NCBI GenBank assembly: GCA_964430855.1
Contig: CAYSHC010000033.1
Span: 1-35,707 of the forward strand
Direction: 5' to 3'
Source: JAEZDP01 sp964430855
GTDB taxonomy: Bacteria; Acidobacteriota; Vicinamibacteria; Vicinamibacterales; Vicinamibacteraceae
Length of the DNA: 35,707 bases
This document shows, piece after piece, positions 25,598 through 34,993 of this stretch. The number at the start of each line of letters is the position of its first letter. The stretch's first letter is position 1. The position numbers and the translations under genes are program-made. The notes under the pieces are model-generated. The model was not told the DNA's origin. It did not search any database and worked only from the letters and a program-made list of their open reading frames with translations.

Positions 25598-26086
25598 ATG
25601 TCCCTTCGACGCGCGCTCGTTGGCACCTCCCCGGCGCGCACACTGCTGCGCGCCGCTCTCCTTGCCGCGGTCCTGCTCGCGGGCTCGCGCTTCGTGCTGA
25701 GCCCCGTGCGGGCCGTCGGCATCAGCATGCTGCCTGCCTACGCGGACGGCCAGCTGTTGCTGCTCAACCGGCTGGCCTATCACCTCGGCGAGCCCGCGCG
25801 CGGCGACGTCGTGGCCATCAGGCTGTCCGGCGACGCGGCGGTTCTGGTCAAGCGCATCATCGGGCTGCCGGGGGAACGCGTCGGCATCGTGGACGGCCGC
25901 GTCTTCGTCGACGACGAGCTGCTGGCCGAACCGTACGTCGCACTGCCGTGCGACTGGACGGTCGAGGAAGTGGCCCTCGCGCCCGACGAGTACTACGTCG
26001 TGGGCGACAACCGCAGCATGCCCGTGACGCTGCACGACTTCGGCACCGCGACGCGCGACCGGCTCCTCGGGCGGCTGGTGTGGTGA
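25598..26086 (+). CDS. Signal peptidase I (S26 family), short form
   Basis: The 162-residue protein starts at ATG 25598 with CAGGA about 10 bases upstream. One N-terminal membrane helix (LLRAALLAAVLLAGS, residues 16-30) is followed by the catalytic domain. The nucleophile is Ser43 in GISMLP and the general base is Lys85 in VLVKRIIGLPGE. The conserved GDNRSMP block is also present. It cleaves signal peptides on the outer face of the inner membrane. At 162 residues it resembles short Gram-positive SipW-like or dedicated peptidases rather than the longer E. coli LepB, so it may be an extra enzyme and not the main one. A small unrecognised gene starts 17 bases downstream and is probably co-transcribed. 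Confidence 0.88.
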   Translation: MSLRRALVGTSPARTLLRAALLAAVLLAGSRFVLSPVRAVGISMLPAYADGQLLLLNRLAYHLGEPARGDVVAIRLSGDAAVLVKRIIGLPGERVGIVDGRVFVDDELLAEPYVALPCDWTVEEVALAPDEYYVVGDNRSMPVTLHDFGTATRDRLLGRLVW

Positions 26087-26102
26087 CGATGAGGACGCGC
26101 AC

Positions 26103-26582
26103 GTGTTGAGCCCTGGCCGCCTGTCCGCCCTGGCCGCCGTCACGATCGTCGCCCTTGCCTGCTGGTGGTGGCCCACCGACGAACGGCGCATCCGCGCACA
26201 GCTGCACGAGATGGCCGACGCCCTGAACGCCGACGCCGGCCGCGCCGACTTCGCGCGGCTGGCTGGCCTGGCCACCCTCGGCGGTCGTCTCGCGCCGGAC
26301 ATCGTCGTCGAGGTACGCGGCCGCGAGGCCCGCGGGCGCGATGCCGTCCTCTCCGCCGCCCGGGCATTCCGTGCCACGGCCCCGGGCCGCGTGGTGCTCG
26401 ACGAGGTGGAGGTCGACGTCCAGGGCGACGCCGCGACGGCCGATGTCGTCGCCAGGCTCCTGAGGGATGACACGAGCGATGCGGCGACCGGGCTGGCCAT
26501 AGCGCTCACGAGGGCCGACGGCACGTGGCTCGTCACGAGGGTCACCGAACGGCGGGCCCTCAGGAGGCCGGCAGGCACTTGA
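26103..26582 (+). CDS. Small exported or membrane-anchored protein, possibly NTF2-like
   Basis: The GTG at 26103 has GAGGA 8 bases upstream and gives 159 residues. Residues 6-22 are hydrophobic (RLSALAAVTIVALACWWW) and act as a signal or anchor. The rest alternates a helix-rich part (RIRAQLHEMADALNADA) with beta strands (VVLDEVEVDVQGDAATADVVARL, GTWLVTRVTE), a pattern seen in SnoaL/NTF2-like folds. I do not recognise a specific family, and no catalytic residues stand out. It lies directly behind the signal peptidase gene, so it may depend on or assist it, but this is only context. The coding quality (GC-rich third positions, ribosome site) supports a real gene. Confidence 0.7.
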   Translation: MLSPGRLSALAAVTIVALACWWWPTDERRIRAQLHEMADALNADAGRADFARLAGLATLGGRLAPDIVVEVRGREARGRDAVLSAARAFRATAPGRVVLDEVEVDVQGDAATADVVARLLRDDTSDAATGLAIALTRADGTWLVTRVTERRALRRPAGT

Positions 26583-26625
26583 GGGCAGCAACTGAGCGGA
26601 CGCAACGCGGTGCCCGTCCCGCCGC

Positions 26626-26650
26626 CGTCCGGTGAGCGGCCAGCCGGACG
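26626..26650 (+). terminator. Weak hairpin between the NTF2-like gene and argG
   Basis: CGTCCGG (26626-26632) pairs with CCGGACG (26644-26650) across an 11-base loop. There is no T tract. It lies just before the argG -10 element, so it may separate the two transcripts. Confidence 0.25.
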
Positions 26651-26669
26651 AAGGCGAGGGCGGCCGCAC

Positions 26670-26675
26670 TATACT
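26670..26675 (+). promoter_or_regulatory. -10 element of the argG promoter
   Basis: TATACT at 26670-26675 matches 5 of 6 consensus bases and would start transcription near 26682, about 60 bases before argG. No good -35 is seen 17 bases upstream. No arginine-repressor box was recognised. Confidence 0.45.
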
Positions 26676-26741
26676 GATCCGGTTTGTCTGCCGCGCACGG
26701 GATTCGCGTGACGCCGGCACTCGCAAGGGAACGCTGCCTTC

Positions 26742-27971
<1,230 letters not shown>

Positions 27972-28017
27972 CCCCGGCGGCCGCAAGGGCCGACCTGGCC
28001 CGGCGCAGCGTGCCGCG

Positions 28018-29271
28018 TCAGCGGCGCGCTGCGATGGCCGACACCGCGTCGATCAGGCGCTCGACCTCGTCATCGGTCGTATAGCAGGCGCACCCGACCC
28101 GTACGAGCCCCTGCGTCGCGAGTCCCAGCCGGTCCACCAGCGTCGCCGCGTAGAAGTCGCCGCTCGAGACAAACAGCGCCTCGTCGGCCAGGCGGCGCGC
28201 CACGTCGTCGCTGGCGAGCCCGTCCACCGTGAACGCCACCGTGGGCGTCCGCGGCTCGCCGGGCGGCACGCCGTACAGCGTCACGCCGTCAATCGCCCCG
28301 AGCCCTTCCCACAACCGCTCCGTCAGGCGCGCCGCGTGCGCATGGAAGGCGGCGAAGCGCTGCGCCAGCGCCTCGCGCAACGGCGTCCCGGACACGTCGC
28401 TCCCGACGCCGGCGAGAAAGCGGACGGCGGCCGCTGCCCCGGCCATCCCCTCGTGGTTCTGCGTGCCCGTCTCGAGCCGCTCCGGCGCCGTGGCGGGCGC
28501 CGGCGCCAGCTTCGGCACGTCAACCGTTTCCAGCAGTGACGCCCGTCCCCAGAGCACGCCTGTGTGCGGGCCGTGGAACTTGTACGCCGAGCACGACAGG
28601 AAGTCGCACCCCATGGCCCTGACGTCGACGAGGGCGTGCGGCGCGTAGTGCACCGCGTCCACGTACACGAGGGCTCCTGACGCACGCGCCAGCTCCGCTA
28701 CCGCGGCCACGTCCGTAATGGTGCCGATCGCATTGGATGCCGCGCCCACGGCGACGAGGCGCGTGCGGCTGCCGATGGCGCCGCCCAACGCGTCCAGGTC
28801 GAGGCGGCAGCGGGCCCGGTCGAGCGTGACCAGCCTCACGACGAGGCCGTAGTCGCGTGCGGCCTGCCGCCACGGGTCGACGTTGGCATGGTGGTCGAGC
28901 TCGGTGACCACGACCTCGTCGCCTGCCTGCCAGCCGCGCGCGAGTCCGCGGGCGAGGTGGAAGGTGATCGTGGTCATGTTCTGCCCGAAGCTCACCTCGC
29001 CGGCGTCGCCCGCGTTGAGGAAGGCGGCGAGCGCCCCCCTGGCGTCCCTGATCGCCGCGTCGGTCTCGAGGCTGGTCGGGTAGTGCCAGTGCGTGTTGGC
29101 GTTGTGGTGCCACAGGTAGTCGCTCATGGCCTCGACGACCGGCAGGGGCACCTGCGTGCCGCCGGGGCCGTCGAAGTACGCCACGGGACGTCCCCGGTGC
29201 TCGCGGGCGAGCGCGGGGAACTGCGCGCGAAGCGCGTTGATGTCATCCGGCATGCCGGCCGATTCTGCCAT
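28018..29271 (-). CDS. Cysteine desulfurase-like protein (class V aminotransferase fold, VC1184 type)
   Basis: I chose ATG 29271 (417 residues), which has GGAGG 2 bases upstream, somewhat close; ATG 29253 and GTG 29325 are alternatives. It is a PLP enzyme of fold type I, with the Schiff-base Lys231 in SCSAYKFHGPHTG, the PLP-phosphate region SFGQNMTTITFHLARG near 95-110, and the Asp of VYVDAVHYAPH near 205. The pattern fits the SufS-like subfamily TIGR01976 rather than true IscS/SufS. The only Cys residues near the C-terminus are in RVGCACYTT, not the mobile catalytic loop of the desulfurases, so sulfur transfer is not assured. It stands alone with no suf/isc genes nearby. Its start is 104 bases from the divergent nfeD gene. 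Confidence 0.88.
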   Translation of the reverse strand: MAESAGMPDDINALRAQFPALAREHRGRPVAYFDGPGGTQVPLPVVEAMSDYLWHHNANTHWHYPTSLETDAAIRDARGALAAFLNAGDAGEVSFGQNMTTITFHLARGLARGWQAGDEVVVTELDHHANVDPWRQAARDYGLVVRLVTLDRARCRLDLDALGGAIGSRTRLVAVGAASNAIGTITDVAAVAELARASGALVYVDAVHYAPHALVDVRAMGCDFLSCSAYKFHGPHTGVLWGRASLLETVDVPKLAPAPATAPERLETGTQNHEGMAGAAAAVRFLAGVGSDVSGTPLREALAQRFAAFHAHAARLTERLWEGLGAIDGVTLYGVPPGEPRTPTVAFTVDGLASDDVARRLADEALFVSSGDFYAATLVDRLGLATQGLVRVGCACYTTDDEVERLIDAVSAIAARR

Positions 29272-29337
29272 AGCCTCCGGCGACGCCGCCGCGGGGTGGA
29301 CGGGCGGCCGGACGGGCGCCGGCACACGGGGCGCCCC

Positions 29338-29343
29338 TATAAT
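29338..29343 (+). promoter_or_regulatory. -10 element of the nfeD-paraslipin operon
   Basis: TATAAT at 29338-29343 is a perfect consensus -10, and transcription from near 29350 would give a leader of about 25 bases before nfeD. No matching -35 is obvious in the GC-rich sequence upstream. Confidence 0.55.
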
Positions 29344-29375
29344 GGCGCTCTCCGCAGAAAGGCATACGGACGCAC

Positions 29376-29834
29376 ATGATCTGGTGGCACTGGGTGGTCC
29401 TCGGGCTGGCGCTCGCCACGTTGGAGATCCTCACCCCCGGCGGGTTCTTCATCGTCTTCTTCGGGGTCGCCGCGATCATCGTCGGCGTCCTCGGCGGACT
29501 CGGCCTGGGCGGGCCGCCCTGGCTGCAATGGCTCCTCTTCTCGATGTTTGCCCTCATCAGCGTGGCGTTCTTCAGGAACCCCCTGATCCGTTACATGCAC
29601 AGGGACGAGGCCGCGTCGAAGGGCGTCGACACGCTCGTCGGCGAGGTGGCCGTCGCGATGGACGGCATCGCCGTCGGCGACATCGGGCGGGCCCAGTTGC
29701 GGGGATCGGTCTGGTCGGCCCGCAACGTGGACACGCAGCCGATCTCGCCCGGTGAACGGTGCACCGTCGAGAGCGTCGACGGCCTCACCATCGGCATTCG
29801 CCGCGAAGGGAGCTCACAGACGTGGAAGGACTGA
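29376..29834 (+). CDS. NfeD family membrane protein (short form)
   Basis: The 152-residue protein starts at ATG 29376. Residues about 3-70 hold three or four membrane helices (WVVLGLALATLEIL, TPGGFFIVFFGVAAIIVGVLG, WLLFSMFALISVAFF). Residues about 80-148 are the C-terminal OB-fold domain (DTLVGEVAVAMDGIA, GERCTVESVDGLTIGI). This is the short NfeD class without the N-terminal ClpP-like protease. Its last 13 bases overlap the start of the SPFH gene, so the two are coupled. In many bacteria NfeD partners an SPFH protein to organise membrane microdomains or control membrane fluidity; that partnership is known for the family and is inferred here from the gene pair. Confidence 0.93.
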   Translation: MIWWHWVVLGLALATLEILTPGGFFIVFFGVAAIIVGVLGGLGLGGPPWLQWLLFSMFALISVAFFRNPLIRYMHRDEAASKGVDTLVGEVAVAMDGIAVGDIGRAQLRGSVWSARNVDTQPISPGERCTVESVDGLTIGIRREGSSQTWKD

Positions 29835-30745
29835 TTGTCTTTGTCGTTGTCGCCCTCGTGCTGCTGGTCGTGCTGGCCAAGACGGCCATCGTCGTGCCGC
29901 AGCAGAGCGCCTATGTCGTCGAACGCCTGGGGCGGTACTACGCGACGCTCGACGCCGGCTTCCACATCCTGGTGCCGTTCATCGACGTCGTCCGCTACAA
30001 GCACACGCTGAAGGAGACGGCCGTCGACATCCCGGCGCAGGTCTGCATCACGCGCGACAACGTGCAGGTGGGCGTCGACGGCGTCCTCTACATGAAGGTG
30101 CTCAACCCGGAGCGCGCCTCCTACGGCATCTCCGACTACCAGTTCGCCATCACGCAGCTCGCGCAGACGACCCTGCGCAGCGAGGTCGGCAAGATCGACC
30201 TCGACAAGACCTTCGAGGAACGCACCAACATCAACACGGCGGTGGTCAGCGAGCTCGACAAGGCGACCGACCCGTGGGGCGTGAAGGTGCTGCGCTACGA
30301 GATCAAGAACATCACGCCGCCCTCCGACGTGCTCGCCGCCATGGAGAAGCAGATGCGGGCCGAGCGCGAGAAGCGCGCGGTGATCCTGACGTCGGAAGGC
30401 CAGCGCGACGCGGCGATCAACACCGCGGAAGGCGCCAAGCAGGAAGTGATCAAGGCGTCGGAAGCCCGCCGCCAGCAGCAGATCAACGAGGCCGAGGGCG
30501 AGGCGGCCGCCATCCTGGCCGTCGCGCGGGCGACCGCCGAGGGCATCCGCGAGGTCGCCTCGGCCATCGGCATGCCGGGCGGCGCCGAGGCCGTCCAACT
30601 GCGCATCGCCGAGCAGTACATCGCCGAGTTCGGCAAGCTCGCCAAGGCCAGCAACACGCTGGTGATCCCGGCCAACGCGTCCGACATCTCGAGCATGCTC
30701 GCCACGGCGATGCAGGTGATCGGGACGACCGGCAAGCGGAACTGA
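29822..30745 (+). CDS. SPFH/Band 7 protein (paraslipin, stomatin-like)
   Basis: The GTG at 29822 lies inside the end of nfeD, with AGGGAG about 11 bases upstream, and gives 307 residues. The N-terminal hydrophobic anchor is at 3-21 (GLIVFVVVALVLLVVLA). The Band 7 domain is at about 23-200 (QQSAYVVERLGRYYATLDAGFH, then VLRYEIKNITPPSDVLAAMEKQ). A predicted coiled coil rich in Ala, Glu and Arg follows (about 175-245, MRAEREKRAVILTSEGQRDAAINTAEGAKQ region). The C-terminal part carries IPANASDISSMLATAMQ. These proteins oligomerise into membrane rings or cages and gather lipids and proteases. No FtsH is nearby. It is convergent with the GGDEF gene, only 30 bases apart. Confidence 0.94.
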   Translation: MEGLIVFVVVALVLLVVLAKTAIVVPQQSAYVVERLGRYYATLDAGFHILVPFIDVVRYKHTLKETAVDIPAQVCITRDNVQVGVDGVLYMKVLNPERASYGISDYQFAITQLAQTTLRSEVGKIDLDKTFEERTNINTAVVSELDKATDPWGVKVLRYEIKNITPPSDVLAAMEKQMRAEREKRAVILTSEGQRDAAINTAEGAKQEVIKASEARRQQQINEAEGEAAAILAVARATAEGIREVASAIGMPGGAEAVQLRIAEQYIAEFGKLAKASNTLVIPANASDISSMLATAMQVIGTTGKRN

Positions 30746-30775
30746 GGGCGAGGGCCGACGCGCCGGGACCTGCCG

Positions 30776-32428
30776 TCAGGCCGCCGAGTCGACGACGTGG
30801 ACGCGGTCGCGGCCGGCGCGCTTCGCCGCGTACAGGGCGGCATCGGCGGCGTCGATCCAGCTGTGGCGGTCCATCCCCGGCTGCCACTGCGCAACGCCCG
30901 CGCTGAACGTGGACCGGAAGGTCCGCCCGTCGGGGGTCGTGTGCTCGATGCGCCGGAAGGCGTCGAGCAGCCGGTCCACCAGGCGGCCCGTGGCCGCCGC
31001 CCCGATGTCCTCGAGCAGGATGGCGAACTCCTCGCCACCGTAGCGTCCGCTGACGTCGGTGCGCCGGAGATGCCGGCGCAGCAGCGACGCGAGCGACACC
31101 AGCACCCGGTCGCCGGCCTGGTGGCCGTGCGTGTCGTTGATCTGCTTGAAGTGGTCGACGTCGAGCATGACGAGCGTCAGCGGCGCAGTGGCGCCGCGCT
31201 CGCGCCGCTTCACCGCCTGTTCCACCTTGTCCATGAAGGACGCGTGGGTGAGGAGCCGGGTCAGGCCGTCGCGGTAGAGGAGCGTGCGCAGCAGGCGCGC
31301 ACGCTCGATGCGGGCGCCGACGGCCGAGGCCAGCAGCGCCGGGTGCACGGGCTTGGTCAGGTGCTCGTCGCCGCCAGCCTTCGCGGCGGCGATCCGTGAC
31401 TCCATCTCCCCTTCCGAGGTCAGGAAGATGATGGGCAGCGCCGTGTGCTGCTCCTGCTGGCGCACCAGGCGGGCGAGGTCGTAGCCGGTGACCTCGGGCA
31501 GGTTCACGTCCATGAGGATCAGTTCCGGGTGGAAGGCGGCCATCCGCTCGTGGAAATCACGGGGACGGCCGCAGATCTCCACCTGGTACCCGGCCGACTC
31601 GAGCACCGTGCGCGCGAACGAGGCGTGATACTCGTCGTCTTCCACGACGAGGATGCGCGGCGCGTCGGCGCGGCGGCGATCGAACAGCTGCACGAGGCGG
31701 CGGACCGCCTGCTCGACGTCGTCGGGCTTCACGTAGCAGGCGTCGGCGCCGATGTGGATGGCCTCCACCTGGTCGAGCATGTCGCCGGCGGCGGCCAGCA
31801 TGACGGCGGCGGGGACATCGCCGTCGGGCCGCTGGCGCAGGTGCAGGATGATGTCGGTGCCGGCGCCGTCGGCCAGGCGGCGGTCGACGATGATGCCGTC
31901 CGGCAGGCGCCTGTCGATGAGCTCGCAGGCGTCCCTGACGGTGTCGAGCAGCGTCACGGCGTAGCCCTCGCGCTCGAGGGCGCTCTGCAGCCGGGCCCGG
32001 TCCTCCGGGTCGGCGTCGACCACCAGCACGCTGAACTCGGGGTCGGTGCGCAGCGGCACCTCGGGCGAGGGGTCGGGCACCGTCGCGGCGCGTACCGTGG
32101 GGAGGGGCTGCTCGAAGGCCTCCGCCAGGGCATTGCGTGCCTCGCGCCAGGCCGCGATGTCGGCGGCCGACGGCACCGCCGCGGCCGCCAGGCGCACGTC
32201 GCACAACCGCTCGATCTGGCTGGCCGCCGCGCTGATCGCGGGGCGATCGTAGGTGGCGCCCGACCCGGTCAGCCGGTGGCTGAGCCGCTTCAGCTGCGCG
32301 AGGGCGTCCCTGTCGTCCGGCCTGTCCGCGAGCCGCCCCAGCGCGTCGTCAATCTCCGCCAGCCGCTCGGGCCCGCCCCGAAGGAACGCAACCTGGAGGT
32401 TGTGGAATTCCTCGTCCCAGCTGTTCAT
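30776..32428 (-). CDS. Hpt-REC-REC-GGDEF signalling protein (PleD-like diguanylate cyclase)
   Basis: The 550-residue protein starts at ATG 32428 and has no membrane segment, so it is cytosolic. Residues about 5-105 are a histidine phosphotransfer (Hpt) domain with His51 in KRLSHRLTGSGATY. REC1 (about 132-250) has phosphoacceptor Asp182 in IIVDRRLADG, and Lys234. REC2 (about 256-375) has Asp307 in LILMDVNLPEVTG, and Lys359 in LTKP. The GGDEF domain (about 380-545) has an intact GGEEF at 464-468 and an inhibitory I-site RxxD at 455-458 (RRTD), 5 residues before it, so cyclic di-GMP synthesis with product inhibition is expected. A phosphorelay input through Hpt and REC could set activity. Its histidine kinase is not in the window. 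A polypyrimidine tract lies in its upstream region. Confidence 0.95.
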   Translation of the reverse strand: MNSWDEEFHNLQVAFLRGGPERLAEIDDALGRLADRPDDRDALAQLKRLSHRLTGSGATYDRPAISAAASQIERLCDVRLAAAAVPSAADIAAWREARNALAEAFEQPLPTVRAATVPDPSPEVPLRTDPEFSVLVVDADPEDRARLQSALEREGYAVTLLDTVRDACELIDRRLPDGIIVDRRLADGAGTDIILHLRQRPDGDVPAAVMLAAAGDMLDQVEAIHIGADACYVKPDDVEQAVRRLVQLFDRRRADAPRILVVEDDEYHASFARTVLESAGYQVEICGRPRDFHERMAAFHPELILMDVNLPEVTGYDLARLVRQQEQHTALPIIFLTSEGEMESRIAAAKAGGDEHLTKPVHPALLASAVGARIERARLLRTLLYRDGLTRLLTHASFMDKVEQAVKRRERGATAPLTLVMLDVDHFKQINDTHGHQAGDRVLVSLASLLRRHLRRTDVSGRYGGEEFAILLEDIGAAATGRLVDRLLDAFRRIEHTTPDGRTFRSTFSAGVAQWQPGMDRHSWIDAADAALYAAKRAGRDRVHVVDSAA

Positions 32429-32764
32429 GAAGGTCGCGTCATCCTAGCATCCCGCATCCTACCCACTCTGCCACGGTTCCCCTCCGCTTCATCGGCATTT
32501 CCGCGCGCCGCTTTCGTCGCTCCGTTTCCTCCGCTCCTCCGTGCCTCCTCTTCTCTTTGCCGCCTCCTCCTCTCCTCTTCCCCTCTTTCCTCCCCTCCCA
32601 CGTTCCCTTCCGACTGTCCGCGTCCTCGCCCGAGGACGGGATCTTGTCAGCGCCCGAGACCGGGTGCTAACGTTGGCTGTTCTGGGCGCGTATGGTCCCG
32701 TCCCAAGGCGCCACGCGCCCGAGCCCGCTCGCACACGTAATCCGGCCTCGAGCGCGTCAGACGG
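32429..32764. other. 336-base gene-free region upstream of the GGDEF gene and tRNA-Leu
   Basis: No coding frame here has family resemblance. It contains the polypyrimidine tract listed separately (32514-32617) and then mixed GC-rich sequence leading to tRNA-Leu. It must hold the promoters of the GGDEF gene (minus strand) and of the tRNA (plus strand), but I could not identify convincing -35/-10 pairs. Confidence 0.6.
32514..32617. repeat. Polypyrimidine (C/T-rich) tract
   Basis: The plus strand is almost all C and T over about 100 bases, with only scattered G and A. The longest uninterrupted pyrimidine run is 37 bases, 32563-32599. It is built from irregular CTCC/TCCT/TTCC motifs, not a simple tandem repeat. 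The opposite strand is correspondingly G/A-rich and runs into the GGDEF gene. This is not seen elsewhere in the window. Confidence 0.85.
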
Positions 32765-32851
32765 GCGAGAGTGGCGGAACTGGCAGACGCGCCGGACTTA
32801 GGATCCGGTGGCCGTGAGGCCGTGGGGGTTCGAGTCCCCCCTTTCGCACCA
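32765..32851 (+). tRNA. tRNA-Leu (anticodon UAG)
   Basis: The 87-base gene folds as a class II tRNA. The acceptor stem GCGAGAG (32765-32771) pairs with CTTTCGC (32841-32847), followed by discriminator A and an encoded CCA end. The anticodon stem CCGGA (32792-32796) pairs with TCCGG, and the 7-base loop CTTAGGA gives TAG at 32799-32801, reading CUA codons. The T arm contains GGTTCGAGTCC. A long variable arm (TGGCCGTGAGGCCGT) is typical of Leu. It lies 49 bases before tig. Confidence 0.95.
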
Positions 32852-32900
32852 TCCACCGGCGCGCTGCGCCACGACCTTCCCGAACGAGCATCCCCGAGCG

Positions 32901-34202
32901 ATGAAAGTAGAACTGATCGACGTCAGCGAGACGAAGAAGACCCTGAACGTGGAAGTCCCGCAGGAGGTGGTCGAGGCCGAAATCGGCCGCGTGGCCCGCG
33001 CGTACGCGCGCGCTGCCCGGCTGCCCGGGTTCCGGCCCGGCAAGGCGCCGCTCGCCGTCGTCCGCCAGCGCTTCAAGGACCAGATCCTGCACGACGTCGC
33101 GCATGACCTCATTCCCCGGCTCGTGGGCGACGCGTTGCGCGAGCGTGGCGTGACGCCCGTCGACACGCCCAAGGTGCGGGACCTCACGCTCGAGGAGGGG
33201 CAGCCGCTGGTCTTCAGCGCCGCTGTCGAAATCGCGCCGCCCGTCGACCCGGGCGACCTGTCGGAGATTCGCCTCTCCGCCGCGCCCGTCGCCGTCACCG
33301 AGGACGACGTGGACCAGGCGCTCTCGCGGTTGCGCGAGCGGCTGGCCCGGGTGGAGCCGGTGACCGACCGCGAGGCGCAGCACGGCGACACGGTGGTGAT
33401 GGACCTGACCCGCCGGCGGCTGACCGGGCCGCAGGGGGCCGAGATCGAGCCCGAGGAACCCGAGTCGCACACCGACGTGTCGGCCGAGATCGGCGCGGCC
33501 GGCAACCCGCCCGGGTTCGACGAGCACCTCCTCGGCCTGGCGCCCGAGGCGTCGAAGACTTTCGAGATTACGTTTCCGTCAGATTACGAGGTGGAGGAGC
33601 TGGCCGGCGGACGGATGGAGTACGCCATCACCGTGAAGGCGCTGCGCCGGCGGGTGCTGCCCGACCTCGACGACGAGTTCGCGAAGGATCTGGGCGAGTT
33701 TGCGTCGCTTGACGAGCTGCGGGCCCGCATCCGGCGCGATCTCGAGGAGGACGCCGAGCGGGAGCGCACGCGCCGCCTGCGCCAGCAGTTGCTCGAGCAG
33801 CTCGCGGCGCGGGTGACGGGCGAGATCCCGGAGGGGATGGTCGCCAGGGAGGTCGAGCGGCGGGTCGAGGAGTTCATGCGCCGGCTGCTCGAGCAGGGGG
33901 TGGATCCCCGGCAGGCCGCCATCAACTGGGACGAATTCCGGGCCACGCAGCAGGCGCCGGCCGTCGAAACGGTCAAGAGCGTGCTGGTGCTCGACGCGCT
34001 GGCCACCCGCGAGGGCGTCGAGGTATCGGACGAGGAACTCGATGCCGATATTCAGGGGTATGCCACCCGCATGGGGCGCTCGTTCGAGGAGGTCCGGCGT
34101 GAACTGGAGCGCCATGACCAGCTCGAACAGATCCGGACCGGGCTCCTCCGGGAGAAGGTGGTCGCGCTGGCGCTGTCACGTGCTACCATGGAGAGCGTGT
34201 AG
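32901..34202 (+). CDS. tig: Trigger factor
   Basis: The 433-residue protein starts at ATG 32901, the point where family homology begins (MKVELIDVSETKKTLNVEVP). The N-terminal ribosome-binding domain (about 1-145) has the signature GFRPGKAP at 43-50, which docks on ribosomal protein L23. The central FKBP-like prolyl isomerase domain (about 155-245) contains the glycine-rich stretch GAAGNPPGFDEHLLGLAPEA, typical of the family. The C-terminal helical chaperone arms (about 255-430) are highly charged. It binds nascent chains at the ribosome exit tunnel in the cytosol. The gene heads the conserved tig-clpP-clpX cluster; clpP follows after 95 bases. Confidence 0.97.
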   Translation: MKVELIDVSETKKTLNVEVPQEVVEAEIGRVARAYARAARLPGFRPGKAPLAVVRQRFKDQILHDVAHDLIPRLVGDALRERGVTPVDTPKVRDLTLEEGQPLVFSAAVEIAPPVDPGDLSEIRLSAAPVAVTEDDVDQALSRLRERLARVEPVTDREAQHGDTVVMDLTRRRLTGPQGAEIEPEEPESHTDVSAEIGAAGNPPGFDEHLLGLAPEASKTFEITFPSDYEVEELAGGRMEYAITVKALRRRVLPDLDDEFAKDLGEFASLDELRARIRRDLEEDAERERTRRLRQQLLEQLAARVTGEIPEGMVAREVERRVEEFMRRLLEQGVDPRQAAINWDEFRATQQAPAVETVKSVLVLDALATREGVEVSDEELDADIQGYATRMGRSFEEVRRELERHDQLEQIRTGLLREKVVALALSRATMESV

Positions 34203-34297
34203 CCTGCCCGGCGCCGCGTTCCTCTTTCCTGACAACTTTGCCCGTCCGTCCCGCCGGTTGGTTGCCGGTTCGGCCGGCATGACCTACACCTAGCGTG

Positions 34298-34906
34298 ATG
34301 TCCATGAACGAACCCCGGATGCAACTGGTGCCGATGGTGGTCGAGCAGACCTCCAGGGGCGAGCGCGCCTACGACATCTTCTCGAGGCTGCTCAAAGACA
34401 GCATCATCTTCATCGGCACGCCGATCGACGACACGGTGGCCAACCTGGTCGTCGCGCAGATGCTGTTTCTCGAGGCCGAGGATCCCGAACGCGACATCCT
34501 GCTGTACCTGAACAGCCCGGGCGGCTCGATCACGGCCGGCATGGCCATCTACGACACGATGCAGTACATCCGGCCTGACGTGCAGACCTACTGTGTCGGG
34601 CAGTGCGCGTCGATGGCGGCCGTGCTCCTCGCGGGCGGCGCGAAGGGGAAGCGGTTCGCGCTGCCGAACTCGCGCATCCTGATCCACCAGCCCCTCATGT
34701 CGGGGCTCGCGGGGCAGGCCAGCGACATCGACATCGCGGCGCGGGAGATCCTGCGGATGCGGCAGCGCATCAACGAGATCCTGGTCCACCACACGGGCCA
34801 GTCGATCGAGCGGATCCAGACCGACACCGACCGCGACTACATCATGTCCTCGGAGCAGGCCAGGGAGTACGGTATCATCGACGATGTCCTCAGCAAGCGG
34901 AGCTGA
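34298..34906 (+). CDS. clpP: ATP-dependent Clp protease proteolytic subunit
   Basis: The ATG at 34298 gives 202 residues; ATGs at 34304 and 34319 are also in frame and no clear ribosome site decides between them. The mature core starts MQLVPMVVEQTSRGERAYDI. The catalytic triad is Ser105 (GQCASMAAVLLAGG), His130 (SRILIHQP) and Asp180 (TDRDY). The family block LNSPGGSITAGMAIYDTM (near 71-88) forms the oxyanion and substrate region. Length is normal. ClpP forms a 14-mer barrel that degrades proteins delivered by ClpX or ClpA/C in the cytosol. The clpX gene follows after 87 bases, the usual arrangement. Confidence 0.97.
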   Translation: MSMNEPRMQLVPMVVEQTSRGERAYDIFSRLLKDSIIFIGTPIDDTVANLVVAQMLFLEAEDPERDILLYLNSPGGSITAGMAIYDTMQYIRPDVQTYCVGQCASMAAVLLAGGAKGKRFALPNSRILIHQPLMSGLAGQASDIDIAAREILRMRQRINEILVHHTGQSIERIQTDTDRDYIMSSEQAREYGIIDDVLSKRS

Positions 34907-34993
34907 TGCGCGTGGCAGGCGTCGACGCGGTGCGCCCGGGCGGTTGCCGCACGGGTTCGCCGGAGAGCCGCGGCTCGTCCCAGGGATGAACGT

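Noticed and set aside
32541..32801. A Pro/Leu/Ser-rich plus-strand frame across the polypyrimidine tract into tRNA-Leu
   Set aside because: Its composition follows from the C/T tract, it has no ribosome site, and it runs into a tRNA gene.
32765..32851. tRNA-Leu as a genomic-island attachment site
   Set aside because: No integrase, no direct repeat of the tRNA 3' end, and the flanking genes (tig-clpP-clpX) are core genes.
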